From: Clostridiales bacterium
GTDB taxonomy: Bacteria > Bacillota > Clostridia > Oscillospirales > Oscillospiraceae
Direction of reading: 5' to 3'
DNA length: 64,000 nt
NCBI GenBank assembly: GCA_022782265.1
Contig: JALFOM010000022.1
Span: forward strand, 1-64,000
Each line of letters begins with the position of its first letter. The stretch's first letter is position 1. Made by a program: the position numbers and the translations under genes. Under the pieces are notes generated by a model, which saw only the letters and a list, made by a program, of their open reading frames with translations, was not told the DNA's origin and searched no databases. Positions 40,902 to 49,521 of this stretch are shown here, piece after piece.

Positions 40902-41528
40902 TCAATTCTCTTTATTGTCCTGCCCGGGCATGTATTTTTTGAATACCCGCTCAGTGAACAGGGACCAGAACAGTATCAGCAGCGCCGGAAGGACAAAGAC
41001 CGGCACCAGATAGCGGACACAGACCCCGATACAGAACCAAAGGGAGACGGACATCAGCAGCGTGGAAGGGAGATGGGCGATCGAAAGCTTCAGCGCCGTC
41101 AGGTTCAGCCCTACAAAGCCAAAGGTAAAGCGGGAGAGAACGGGGAATACCCAGCAGCCGATGCCCGAAATGACGGTCAGCAGCACCAGACCGGCCATAG
41201 CCGCCACAACGGAGAGGTCCGCCCCGCCCGCTGTGCCTATAAAGCGCCTGAGCAGCCAGTAGCAGCCGCCCACCACCAGCAGCCACAGCAGTGTTGAGGG
41301 GATAGAGCCCAAAAACTCCGTCTTGAAGGTGCGGAAAAAGCGGCCGTATACCTGCTTTTCCCCGTAACGGAAGCCGTGGGCCACGGAATCGTACAGCGCG
41401 GTGGTGGCAGCGCCCAGGGTGATGACCGGCAGAGAGCAGAGCAGCCATAACATGCTCAGGATCAGAACGTCGGCAAAGTAGCCGAAGGGCTTCCAGATGA
41501 AGCTCTCCGCGTTGAAAAAGCCGCCCAT
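40902..41528 (-). CDS. DUF624 (YesL-like) membrane protein
   Basis: 208 residues with five hydrophobic segments and the DUF624 signature ESFIWKPFGYFADVLILSMLW followed by SLPVITLGAATTALYD. It is the second DUF624 gene of the window, again beside a CUT1 operon. It is last in a minus-strand operon with the SGNH hydrolase and ROK-like genes, starting on the last base of the SGNH stop codon. Function unknown. Confidence 0.87.
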   Translation of the reverse strand: MGGFFNAESFIWKPFGYFADVLILSMLWLLCSLPVITLGAATTALYDSVAHGFRYGEKQVYGRFFRTFKTEFLGSIPSTLLWLLVVGGCYWLLRRFIGTAGGADLSVVAAMAGLVLLTVISGIGCWVFPVLSRFTFGFVGLNLTALKLSIAHLPSTLLMSVSLWFCIGVCVRYLVPVFVLPALLILFWSLFTERVFKKYMPGQDNKEN

Positions 41529-42184
41529 TACTTCACCAGCTTCGGTACCAAAGCGGAAAGAGCCTCCGCAAGCTGCCTGTGGCCACGGCCTGTCAGGTGC
41601 ATGCAGTCCAGCTTGTTAAACTCCGCAAGGCCTTCCGCGTCCAGAAAGGCGCAGCCCAGCCGGTCGGCCAGCTCACGATAACGGGGCGCAAGCCCCCGGG
41701 ACTTCTCCGTGCAGCCCAGACCCATAGCGGCACCGAAAGGATGATCCAGCAGGCCCTCGCCGATGTGGGGCGGGCAGATCAAAAGAATGTTGGGCTTTCC
41801 GCCGCGCCAGGCCTCCACGGTTTTGGCCTTGGCCACCAGGCGCTCCATGCCGATGCCGATGCAGGCCGCGTTGGCGCCCAGACGCTCCTTGGTGTCGTTG
41901 GTACCCAGCATGATAATCAGCAGGTCCACTGGCTCGTGGCTCATCAGACAGGAATAAATCACGTCCAGCCCGGACATGGACTCGTGCAGGGGGTCCGGGA
42001 ACACGGTGGTGCGCCCGGAAAGCCCCTCTTCAATTACCAGATACTCTTCACCCAGAGCCTTCTGCAGCAGACAGGTCCAGCGCTCGTCCTCGTTGAAGCG
42101 GTCGCCCCCGTCGGCGCAGTCGGCCGGGTCGGCGCAGTAGCCGTGGGTGTTGGAATCGCCGAAACAGACAATGTGCTTTTTCAT
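41528..42184 (-). CDS. SGNH/GDSL-family hydrolase
   Basis: 218 residues with the four SGNH blocks: CFGDSNTHGY (nucleophile Ser11), LSGRTT (block II Gly), IIMLGTNDTKERLG (block III Asn) and DCMHLTGRGHRQLAEAL (block V Asp-x-x-His). There is no signal peptide, so it is cytoplasmic. Family members remove acyl groups from sugars or lipids. Its place in a sialic acid operon between the ROK-like kinase and DUF624 suggests an O-acetyl esterase for sialic acid or amino sugars; this is inference from context. Confidence 0.85.
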   Translation of the reverse strand: MKKHIVCFGDSNTHGYCADPADCADGGDRFNEDERWTCLLQKALGEEYLVIEEGLSGRTTVFPDPLHESMSGLDVIYSCLMSHEPVDLLIIMLGTNDTKERLGANAACIGIGMERLVAKAKTVEAWRGGKPNILLICPPHIGEGLLDHPFGAAMGLGCTEKSRGLAPRYRELADRLGCAFLDAEGLAEFNKLDCMHLTGRGHRQLAEALSALVPKLVK

Positions 42185-42186
42185 CT

Positions 42187-43566
42187 TTATCGAATCTCCG
42201 GCAGGGACGCGGCGGCGGCGGACTGGCCCACACGGCGGAAACGCTCGTCGGGCAGGGCGATGTTGATCTTGCCGCAGACTTCGGGGTACTCACTTGCCAG
42301 CACCTTGCGGCAGGTCTCCAGCAGGGTGTCGCCGCCCTTGCCGGACATGACACGGCCCAGGAGCAGCACGCTGCGGAAGCCGTAGAGATCGTGGTAAAAA
42401 ACCAGGGTGTGGGCCAGATAGGTGCCGATGCTGCGGTAAATGGCGGCGGCCCGGTCATCGCCCTCCTCCATCAGCTTCTGGACCACTTTCAGCTTCTCGG
42501 CGGGGGACAGGGCGGCGTCCAGCTCGATACCGGCGGCAGGGGCCAGCTTGATCACGCTGTCCTGAGAGAAGTATTTCACGCCGCAGCCGATGTCGTGAGA
42601 CCACTCGTCCTCCATGGCGGCAGGATTAGCGTCTACGGGGACAAAGGCCAGCTCGTTGAGCCAGCCGGTGATCCGGCCCTGCTCGTCCACATAGCCCACC
42701 GCCTCGCTGGTGCCCATGGCAATGCCCAGAATGTTGGTATCCTCAAGGCTGATGGCACCGGCCAGAGCGGACACATCACCGTCGTTCACCACGCTGTAGG
42801 GGATGGGACCGAAGGTGTCGGTAATGGCGCGGATATAGATGTCCTTCACCTTGGCGTCAAACAGGTCTTTGGGTACCTGCAGGAACAGGGATGCCGCCAT
42901 GGTGCGGTTGTTGATAAAAACGCCTGCGGAGGAGACGCCGACCGCGTCCACTCTGGGCATATGGGAAGCGGCGGACTTCAGCGCGGCCACAATGCCCTCA
43001 TAGTGATAGTCCGGGTCACTGTTGATTTTGGGGAACCAGACCACCTCTTCGGAGTAGACCGTCTCCCCGTCGATCACGGCGGAGACCTTGCGGTCGCTTC
43101 CGCCGGCGTCAAAGCCGATACGGCAGCCCTCCATATGGCCGCCCATGGGCTTGGGGGCGTCCTTGGCCTCCGGCAGTTCGTCCACCAGCACCACCTCAAA
43201 GGGGTGCTCGAACACGCCGGCCATGTAGTCCCAGTCAAACTCCTGCTCGCCGCCGGCGCTGTAGGCGGCGGAGAGATACGCATAGGTGTCCTGATCGCCG
43301 CTGACGTAGATTTTGAAGCCGCCTTTCATCCACAGGATGGTCTTTACCAGGCGGTTGATGTAGTAGTGGTCTGCTTTGCGCATTTCTTCCGTGCCGTGGA
43401 TGAAGGTGTGGCATACCGCCATCTCACCGTCGGCCCGCTCCACGGCGATGCCCACAGGCTTGCGGGCGCCGGCGAGAAACGCCTGGTTAAATTTATAAAG
43501 GGGGATGAATTCCGGATCCAGTTCGGGTTTGTTCTCAACATACAGGTTAATTCCGAGATATTCCAT
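42187..43566 (-). CDS. ROK-like sugar kinase/regulator-type ASKHA protein with N-terminal extension
   Basis: 459 residues, about 150 more than a ROK kinase. Residues 1-150 are an uncharacterised extension. The ASKHA core starts at about 150 with IGFDAGGSDRKVSAVIDG (phosphate 1 loop), then VGVSSAGVFINNRTM, VVNDGDVSALAGA (catalytic Asp region) and GIAMGTSEAVGYVD (phosphate 2). The ROK zinc site CxCGxxGCxE is not kept; the nearest segment is SHDIGCGVKYFSQDS. In context it is the candidate kinase for ManNAc or GlcNAc, but the changes make activity uncertain. It leads the minus-strand operon ROK-SGNH-DUF624 and is divergent from the AGE epimerase. Confidence 0.72.
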   Translation of the reverse strand: MEYLGINLYVENKPELDPEFIPLYKFNQAFLAGARKPVGIAVERADGEMAVCHTFIHGTEEMRKADHYYINRLVKTILWMKGGFKIYVSGDQDTYAYLSAAYSAGGEQEFDWDYMAGVFEHPFEVVLVDELPEAKDAPKPMGGHMEGCRIGFDAGGSDRKVSAVIDGETVYSEEVVWFPKINSDPDYHYEGIVAALKSAASHMPRVDAVGVSSAGVFINNRTMAASLFLQVPKDLFDAKVKDIYIRAITDTFGPIPYSVVNDGDVSALAGAISLEDTNILGIAMGTSEAVGYVDEQGRITGWLNELAFVPVDANPAAMEDEWSHDIGCGVKYFSQDSVIKLAPAAGIELDAALSPAEKLKVVQKLMEEGDDRAAAIYRSIGTYLAHTLVFYHDLYGFRSVLLLGRVMSGKGGDTLLETCRKVLASEYPEVCGKINIALPDERFRRVGQSAAAASLPEIR

Positions 43567-43604
43567 AACAGCCTCCTTGAAAGAAAAATGGTATCTGTTT
43601 TTCT

Positions 43605-43633
43605 ATTATAGCATGGTACAGCGCTTATGTCAT
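43605..43633 (-). promoter_or_regulatory. Promoter of the ROK-SGNH-DUF624 operon
   Basis: Minus strand ATGACA (43633-43628), 17-bp spacer, TATAAT (43610-43605), 39 bp before the start codon. Confidence 0.7.
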
Positions 43634-43657
43634 CAGGATACTGGCAAAAAATTTCAG

Positions 43658-43667
43658 GAAATATTTC
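43658..43667. promoter_or_regulatory. Small palindrome next to the epimerase promoter
   Basis: GAAATATTTC within CAGGAAATATTTCTG, 2 bp upstream of the epimerase -35 box and 24 bp beyond the -35 of the divergent gene. RpiR-type regulators often use GAAA...TTTC sites, so it is a candidate operator. Confidence 0.35.
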
Positions 43668-43669
43668 TG

Positions 43670-43698
43670 TTGAAAATATCTTTCCGCAATGGTACTAT
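43670..43698 (+). promoter_or_regulatory. Promoter of the epimerase-RpiR operon
   Basis: TTGAAA (43670-43675), 17-bp spacer, TACTAT (43693-43698), 48 bp before the start codon. Confidence 0.7.
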
Positions 43699-43746
43699 TG
43701 TTTCGCGGAAAAAACGAAAAGTTTTCATAGAGGAGGAAACGTAAAA

Positions 43747-44955
43747 ATGGACAGAACGAAACTGAGTGAGGCTCGCCGCTGGATACGGTATCAGCTTGAC
43801 TGTTCGGCGAATTTCTGGCTGGATCACGGCATAGACAAGGTAAACGGCGGGGTGTACACCTGCCTTGACAGAAAAGGTGAGGTATTCTCCACCGACAAGA
43901 GTGTGTGGATGCAGGGCCGCTGCGGCTGGATCTACGCCTGGCTTTGCCATCTGTACGGGCCCCGGCCCGAATGGCTGGAAGCGGCGAAGAGCTGCCTGGA
44001 CTTTATGGAAAAATACTGCATCAACCCCCAGGCTGACGGCCGCATGTACTTCACCGTCACCGCCGAAGGGCAGCCGCTGAGACAGCGCAGATACTGCTTT
44101 TCCGAGGCCTTTTACGCCATGGCCAACGCCGAGTATTACGGCATCACCGGCGACAGGGACTGCCTTGAGCGCGCCCGCCGGGCCTATGACCTGTACTGGA
44201 ATCTGAACCACGGCATGCCCGACCCCACCGGCCTGGGCCCCAAGACCATTCCTGAGACCCGTACCGGAAGAGCCTTCGGCATCCCCATGATCTATCTGAA
44301 CGTCACCTCCGTCATGCAGCGGGTGGACCCGGAACGTGCGGAGCTGTACGCCCAGCGGGCCGACTCCTGCGTGGAGGATATCTTCCGCTACCATGTGCAC
44401 CCGGAGCTGAAATGCGTCCTGGAAAACGTGGCGGAGGACGGCCAGGCCCGCCTGAACTATACCGAGGGCCGCGTGGTGAACCCGGGCCACGACATTGAGG
44501 GCGTGTGGTTCCTGCTGGAGTACGCCAAGCGTACCGGCAAGACCGAGTATATTGCCAAAGCCGCCCAGATTTTCGACTGGGCCATCGAGGCCGGCTGGGA
44601 CAAGGAGTACGGCGGCCTGCTGTACTTTGTGGACGCCCTGGGAAGACCGCCTGAGGCCTATGAGCACGATATGAAGCTCTGGTGGCCCCATAATGAGATC
44701 CTCATTTCCTCTGTCATGCTCTACCGCGACACGGGGGACGAGAAATATCTGGACTGGTTCTACAAGACCCTGGACTACTGCAAGACCTACTTTGCCGACA
44801 GCGAGTACGGCGAGTGGTACGGCTACCTCCGCCGGGACGGCAAGCCCACAGAGCCTGCCTGCAAGGGTTCCACCTTCAAGGGTCCCTTCCATCTGCCCAG
44901 AATGCTGAGCATCACGGATCAGGTGATCGGGGAGATCCTGGACGCCCAAGGCTGA
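43747..44955 (+). CDS. AGE family N-acylglucosamine 2-epimerase
   Basis: 402 residues, an (alpha/alpha)6 barrel. Family segments include DKSVWMQGRCGWIYAW, YCFSEAFYAMANAEYY, NPGHDIEGVWFLLEYAKR (catalytic His region) and KLWWPHNEILISS (second catalytic His). It interconverts ManNAc and GlcNAc, which in this locus converts the NanA product to GlcNAc without phosphorylation. The start ATG 43747 follows GAGGAGGAAACG. The RpiR regulator follows 10 bp later. Cellobiose 2-epimerases are related, but the sialic acid context favours the N-acyl sugar. Confidence 0.87.
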   Translation: MDRTKLSEARRWIRYQLDCSANFWLDHGIDKVNGGVYTCLDRKGEVFSTDKSVWMQGRCGWIYAWLCHLYGPRPEWLEAAKSCLDFMEKYCINPQADGRMYFTVTAEGQPLRQRRYCFSEAFYAMANAEYYGITGDRDCLERARRAYDLYWNLNHGMPDPTGLGPKTIPETRTGRAFGIPMIYLNVTSVMQRVDPERAELYAQRADSCVEDIFRYHVHPELKCVLENVAEDGQARLNYTEGRVVNPGHDIEGVWFLLEYAKRTGKTEYIAKAAQIFDWAIEAGWDKEYGGLLYFVDALGRPPEAYEHDMKLWWPHNEILISSVMLYRDTGDEKYLDWFYKTLDYCKTYFADSEYGEWYGYLRRDGKPTEPACKGSTFKGPFHLPRMLSITDQVIGEILDAQG

Positions 44956-44965
44956 GGGACTGCCT

Positions 44966-45829
44966 ATGGCCTATAACCAGAGCGTATCTGAACGAATAAG
45001 CGCGGATTACTATAACCTGACTTCATCGGAGAAAAAGGCCGCGGACTATGTGATGGCCCACCAGATGGAGGCGCAGATCATGTCCATCACTGAGCTGGCC
45101 GAGGCCAGCAAGGTGGCGGAGGCCACGGTCTCCCGCTTCTGCCGCCGCTTGGGCTACAAGGGCTATAACGCCTTCAAGCTGGCCCTGGCCCAGTCCACCG
45201 CGGGACAGAGAAGCAGCGCCGCCAACCCCCTCTCCGGGGAGGTGCAGGACACCGACAGCCTCACCGACCTGTGCCGCAAGCTGTACCAGGCGGACGTCAG
45301 TGCCATGACCCACACTATGGAGCTGATTAAGCCCGAGAACATTGTGGCTGCCGCCGACCTGCTGGAAAAGGCGGGAAAGGTGCTGTGCATGGGCCAGGGC
45401 GGCTCCATGATTATCGCCCAGGAGGCTGCCCACCTGTTCTCCACCGCCAGCGGCAAGTTCTTTGCCGTCAGCGACTCTCATATGCAGGTAATCGCCGCTA
45501 CAACCATGGACCCGGGGGACGTACTGCTGTTCTTCTCCTATTCAGGGGCAACCAAGGACATGATGGAGACCCTGAGCCTTGCCCGGGAGCGGGGAGGCAA
45601 AGTGATCCTCATCACCCGCTTTCCCCAGTCGCCGGGAGCGGCCCTTGCCGATGTGGTGCTCCAGTGCGGCGCCAACGAGAGCCCCCTGCAGCTGGGCTCC
45701 GTCCCGGCCAGGATCGCCCAGATGTATCTGCTGGACGTGCTCTTCTCCGAGCTGTGCCGCCGGAACATGGACAGCTGCCGGGAGAGTCGCAGCCGCATTG
45801 CGGACGCCCTGGCGGATAAGCATTTATGA
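44966..45829 (+). CDS. RpiR/MurR-family transcriptional regulator
   Basis: 287 residues: N-terminal HTH_6 domain (about 1-80, with ELAEASKVAEATVSRFCRRLGYKGYNAFK) and C-terminal SIS sugar-phosphate-binding domain (about 115-255, with GQGGSMIIAQEAAH and FSYSGATKDMMETL). RpiR proteins in sialic acid loci sense amino-sugar phosphates. It sits between the epimerase and the transporter-nanA operon, whose promoter lies 94 bp after its stop, so it is the likely regulator of this locus. Confidence 0.9.
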   Translation: MAYNQSVSERISADYYNLTSSEKKAADYVMAHQMEAQIMSITELAEASKVAEATVSRFCRRLGYKGYNAFKLALAQSTAGQRSSAANPLSGEVQDTDSLTDLCRKLYQADVSAMTHTMELIKPENIVAAADLLEKAGKVLCMGQGGSMIIAQEAAHLFSTASGKFFAVSDSHMQVIAATTMDPGDVLLFFSYSGATKDMMETLSLARERGGKVILITRFPQSPGAALADVVLQCGANESPLQLGSVPARIAQMYLLDVLFSELCRRNMDSCRESRSRIADALADKHL

Positions 45830-45831
45830 CA

Positions 45832-45866
45832 AATCAGCACCCGGCGAATTGTGCAGGGTGCTGATT
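45832..45866 (+). terminator. Terminator of the epimerase-RpiR operon
   Basis: 11-bp stem AATCAGCACCC / GGGTGCTGATT followed by TTTTGC, starting 3 bp after the RpiR stop. Confidence 0.9.
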
Positions 45867-45922
45867 TTTTGCAAATTCACCCCGAAATTGTGCGAAACAG
45901 AAAATTTTTTTCAAAATTTTAT

Positions 45923-45951
45923 TGACAATACGCATAGTTTTGGCTAATATT
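45923..45951 (+). promoter_or_regulatory. Promoter of the sialic acid transporter-nanA operon
   Basis: TTGACA (45923-45928), 17-bp spacer, TAATAT (45946-45951). An A/T-rich GAAAATTTTTTTC-type segment at 45901-45920 just upstream could hold an operator. The leader is about 180 nt long. Confidence 0.75.
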
Positions 45952-46011
45952 TACTTGTGTTTCGGCAACTTTGCCCTGACCGCGAGGCCCGGGCGGAAAC
46001 GAAAATACGTC

Positions 46012-46089
46012 AGCAAGGGGATCCCCCTTGCTCACCTTTTTGAAAAAAGGTGATACGGTTTTACATACCGGGGCGCTTTTCTCTGCCCC
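46012..46089 (+). repeat. Leader hairpin cassette, copy 2
   Basis: AGCAAGGGG-ATC-CCCCTTGCT (46012-46032), CACCTTTTT / AAAAAAGGTG (46033-46052) and GGGGC / GCCCC (46070-46089), followed by GTTAGCAAAAATTTTTAATA and the AGGAGG site. Order, spacing and much of the sequence match copy 1 at 36787, while the third stem matches only in position. Confidence 0.8.
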
Positions 46090-46137
46090 CACAAACGTGT
46101 TAGCAAAAATTTTTAATAAAAATTTTAGGAGGAAATT

Positions 46138-47448
46138 ATGAAGAAACTGCTTGTACTGCTTCTGGCTCTGACAATGGTGTTCGCACTGGCCGCCTGCGGC
46201 GGACAGGCTGCACCCGCTGAGAGCGCAGCACCCGCACCCACCGAGAGCGCAGAACCCGCACCCGCTGAAGGTGTGACCATCACCCTGTGGACTTACCCCA
46301 TCGGCAAGTGGACCGATGAGGCCACCGTTAAAGATCTGATTGCAGACTTTAACGCCGTTTATCCTGACATCACTGTTCAGGTCGAGTATCTCGACTACAC
46401 CAACGGCGACGACAAGGTCAACACCGCTATCGAAGGCGGCCAGGCTCCCGACATCGTTATGGAAGGACCTGAGCGTCTGATCGCCAACTGTGGCGCCAAG
46501 GGCCTGATGGTCGACCTGGCCGACATCGTCCCCGCCGGCACCTATGACTCCATTATCGGCTCCTGCACCAGCGCCAACGGCGAGGTCTACGAGCTGCCCG
46601 TCTGCATGATCGCCCACTGCATGGCCATCAACCGCGACGTATTTGAGGCGGCTGACGCTCTCCAGTACCTGAATGAGGAGACCCACACCTGGAACTCTGT
46701 CGATGACTTCTTCAAGGCTGTTCAGGCTGTCTATGACGCCGGCTATCCCTATGTCGGCACCATCTACTGCGGCGGCCAGGGCGGCGACCAGGGCACCCGC
46801 GCTCTGATCACCAACATCAGCGGCGGCACCTATGCCAACGCCGAGCACACCGAGTACACCTACGCTTCTCAGGAGAACGCGGAGGGCCTGGCCAGACTGT
46901 ACGCTCAGGACGGCATCAACTTTGACACCGCTATCGTCGCTTCCGACGAGATCCAGAACTTTGTCAACGGCACCTTCCAGATGGCCTTCTGCTGGAACAT
47001 CAGCCAGGAAGTCAACAATGCCGACGCGCTTGGCTTCGACGTTCTGCCCATGGCCTTCCCCTCTGACACCACTCCCTCCCTGCAGGGCGGTATCTGGGGC
47101 TTCGGCGTGTTCAACAACGGCGATGACGCCCGCATTGAGGCTGCCAAGACCTTCATCCAGTTCATGACCAGCGAGGAAGAGTATGCCAAGGCTGTTGAGG
47201 CCACCACCTTCGCTCCTGTCCGTGACGTGGACGGCATCTATGCCGACAACGCGCTGTTCCCCGAATACTCCCTGCTCAGCCCCCTGATGGGTGACTACTA
47301 CCAGATCACCAAGGGCTGGACCGAGGCTCGTACCGAGTGGTGGAACATGCTCCAGCGTGTGAACGACAGCGATGGCTCCGTGGAGAGCATCCTTGCTGAG
47401 ATGCAGGCTGCTCAGGACACCGCCAACGCAGCAGCTGCTGCCGGCTGA
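46138..47448 (+). CDS. CUT1 ABC sugar-binding lipoprotein, probably for sialic acid
   Basis: 436 residues. Signal MKKLLVLLLALTMVFALAAC, lipobox LAA-Cys20, Ala/Pro/Glu linker, then a type 1 binding domain (TITLWTYPIGKWTDEATVKD, QVEYLDYTNGDDKVNTAIEGGQAPDIVMEG with a break at Asn). It heads an operon ending in yhcH-type and nanA genes, which argues strongly that it binds Neu5Ac or a sialylated sugar; this is context inference. AGGAGG lies six bases before the ATG. Its signal sequence and leader are near copies of those of the binding protein at 36915. Confidence 0.9.
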   Translation: MKKLLVLLLALTMVFALAACGGQAAPAESAAPAPTESAEPAPAEGVTITLWTYPIGKWTDEATVKDLIADFNAVYPDITVQVEYLDYTNGDDKVNTAIEGGQAPDIVMEGPERLIANCGAKGLMVDLADIVPAGTYDSIIGSCTSANGEVYELPVCMIAHCMAINRDVFEAADALQYLNEETHTWNSVDDFFKAVQAVYDAGYPYVGTIYCGGQGGDQGTRALITNISGGTYANAEHTEYTYASQENAEGLARLYAQDGINFDTAIVASDEIQNFVNGTFQMAFCWNISQEVNNADALGFDVLPMAFPSDTTPSLQGGIWGFGVFNNGDDARIEAAKTFIQFMTSEEEYAKAVEATTFAPVRDVDGIYADNALFPEYSLLSPLMGDYYQITKGWTEARTEWWNMLQRVNDSDGSVESILAEMQAAQDTANAAAAAG

Positions 47449-47483
47449 TCCTTCGGCTGACGGTTTTTCGTAAATAAAAAAAG

Positions 47484-47518
47484 CGCCCCTTCCCTCTGTT
47501 TGGGCGAGGGAAGGGGCG
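47484..47518 (+). terminator. Hairpin after the sialic-acid binding-protein gene
   Basis: 13-bp stem CGCCCCTTCCCTC / GAGGGAAGGGGCG followed by TTATTC. A second stem AGACGC/GCGTCT with TTTTT after it lies at 47547-47592. Both precede the permease genes of the same operon. Confidence 0.8.
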
Positions 47519-47679
47519 TTATTCAGTGACAGCCATATTGGTACCAGAGACGCGATGCTCCGCCTCCGGAGAGAAGCGTCTGCTCCTTTTTGCGCTGCTG
47601 ACTTAAACTATACACCCATAAAAAGCGGACAAAGTATGTTTTTTATCGGGAAATAGTTTTAAAAGAGAGGGGGATATCC

Positions 47680-48588
47680 TTGGCGAATAAAAAAATTACC
47701 GTGAGCCCGATGTCACGCCGCCTGGTAATGCGTGAAAATGTTGCCGCTTACCTGTTTATGCTGCCTTTCCTTCTGTTCTTTGTGGCCTTTGTCCTCTATC
47801 CCATGTTCATGTGCATCTTTACCAGCTTCTTTGATGCCACAATGGGACGGGATGACATCTTTATCGGTTTCCAGAACTATAAGGAATTGTTCAACGACCC
47901 GATTTTCTGGAAGGCGCTCAAGAACACTCTGGTCATTGTTCTGGTCTCCGTGCCCGTCACCTGCGTTTTCTCTCTGTGGGTGGCTTCGGTCATCAGCAGG
48001 ATGCCCATGGCCGGGACCTCTGCCTTCCGCTGCATCTTTTACCTGCCTGTGGTCACCGGCTCCGTGGCCGTCACCATGGTCTGGAAGTGGATGTTCAACA
48101 ACTACTACGGCATTTTCAATTACCTGGGCCAGAATATGGGCCTGCTCGACAAGCCCATCAACTGGCTGGGTGATCCCAAATACGCTCTGGGCTGCATCAT
48201 TCTGATCCTGCTCACCACCTCCGTGGGTCAGCCCATCGTCCTGTACGTCTCCGCACTGGACAACGTGGACAAGTCTCTGGTGGAGGCGGCCGAAGTGGAC
48301 GGCGCAACCCAGATGCAGGCTTTCTGGAAGATCAAGTGGCCCCAGATGATGCCTACCACCCTTTACATTCTGGTCATCACCACCATCAACTCCTTCCAGT
48401 GCTTCGCGCTGATCCAGCTGCTGACCTCCGGCGGCCCCAGCAACTCCACCATGACCATCATGTACTACATCTATTACAACGCTTTCAAGCTGTACCGCTA
48501 CGGCTACGGCAATGCCATGGGCGTTATCCTGGCGATCATCATCGCCATCCTGTCCGCCATCCAGTTCAAGGCCGGACAGGAAAAGTAA
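47680..48588 (+). CDS. CUT1 ABC transporter permease (MalF type), sialic acid system
   Basis: 302 residues with six transmembrane segments and the EAA loop LVEAAEVDGATQMQAFWKIKWPQ. Uses a TTG start (LANKKITVSPM), supported by AGGGGG six bases upstream and the conserved N terminus. It pairs with the next gene to form the channel. Partner of the binding protein at 46138; the shared ATPase is not in the window. Confidence 0.9.
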   Translation: MANKKITVSPMSRRLVMRENVAAYLFMLPFLLFFVAFVLYPMFMCIFTSFFDATMGRDDIFIGFQNYKELFNDPIFWKALKNTLVIVLVSVPVTCVFSLWVASVISRMPMAGTSAFRCIFYLPVVTGSVAVTMVWKWMFNNYYGIFNYLGQNMGLLDKPINWLGDPKYALGCIILILLTTSVGQPIVLYVSALDNVDKSLVEAAEVDGATQMQAFWKIKWPQMMPTTLYILVITTINSFQCFALIQLLTSGGPSNSTMTIMYYIYYNAFKLYRYGYGNAMGVILAIIIAILSAIQFKAGQEK

Positions 48589-48601
48589 GGAGGTGCGTAC
48601 A

Positions 48602-49516
48602 ATGAAGAAACAGAATCGTCTTGATATCAACCGGACGAAGACCAAAGTCTACTATGTCATCTCGTTTATCCTCGTTGCTCTCATTGCGTTTACCTTCCTG
48701 TTCCCGCTGTACTGGATCATCACCGGTTCTTTCAAGGTCAAGTCCGAGATCCTGTCCGCCACCCCGGTGTGGGTGCCGACAGAGTGGGTCATGACCAACT
48801 ACGAAAATCTGATGAGCAAGCGCACCGCGCCGCTGTTCGATTTGACCCTGGGCTCTCTCGTGATCACCGGACCCACAGTTCCCGGCGCTTTCCGCTGGCT
48901 GCTGAACACGGTGTTCATGTCCACCATGTCCATGCTGCTGACCTGTCTGACCGCTGCCATGGCGGGCTACGCGCTGGCAAAGAAGCGCTTCTACGGCCGG
49001 GGCATCCTGTTCAGTCTGATCGTATGCGCCATGGCGCTGCCCAAGCAGGTCATCCTGATCCCGCTGCTGCGCGAAATGTCCGCTCTGGGCCTGTATGACA
49101 CCATCTGGGCAGTCATTGTGCCCATCGTGGGCTGGCCCTTCGGCGTGTTCCTGATTAAGCAGTTTGCCGAGGGCATCCCCACAGAAATGGTGGAAGCCTG
49201 CCGCATCGACGGCGCCAGCGAGTGGAGAACCTTTACGGACGTCATGTTCCCCATGATCAAGCCCGGTGTGGGCGCCTGCGCCATCTTCACCTTCATCAAC
49301 TCCTGGAACGACTACTTCATGCAGTTGATTATGCTGATGAGCACCAAGGAGCTGACCATCTCTCTGGGTATTGCCACCATGCAGGGCGAGAACTCCACGG
49401 ACTTCGGTCTGCTGATGGCAGGCTCCGCCCTGGCTTCCGTACCCATTATCATCGTGTTTCTGATTTTCCAGAAGTACTTCACCAAGGGCATCACCATGGG
49501 CGCCGTGAAAGGATAA
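48602..49516 (+). CDS. CUT1 ABC transporter permease (MalG type), sialic acid system
   Basis: 304 residues, six transmembrane segments, EAA loop MVEACRIDGASEWRTFTDVMFP. This is the ordinary MalG length, in contrast to the 530-residue MalG-type subunit at 39243. The ATG at 48602 has AGGAGG eight bases upstream and lies 13 bp after the partner permease. Confidence 0.92.
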   Translation: MKKQNRLDINRTKTKVYYVISFILVALIAFTFLFPLYWIITGSFKVKSEILSATPVWVPTEWVMTNYENLMSKRTAPLFDLTLGSLVITGPTVPGAFRWLLNTVFMSTMSMLLTCLTAAMAGYALAKKRFYGRGILFSLIVCAMALPKQVILIPLLREMSALGLYDTIWAVIVPIVGWPFGVFLIKQFAEGIPTEMVEACRIDGASEWRTFTDVMFPMIKPGVGACAIFTFINSWNDYFMQLIMLMSTKELTISLGIATMQGENSTDFGLLMAGSALASVPIIIVFLIFQKYFTKGITMGAVKG

Positions 49517-49521
49517 GTATC

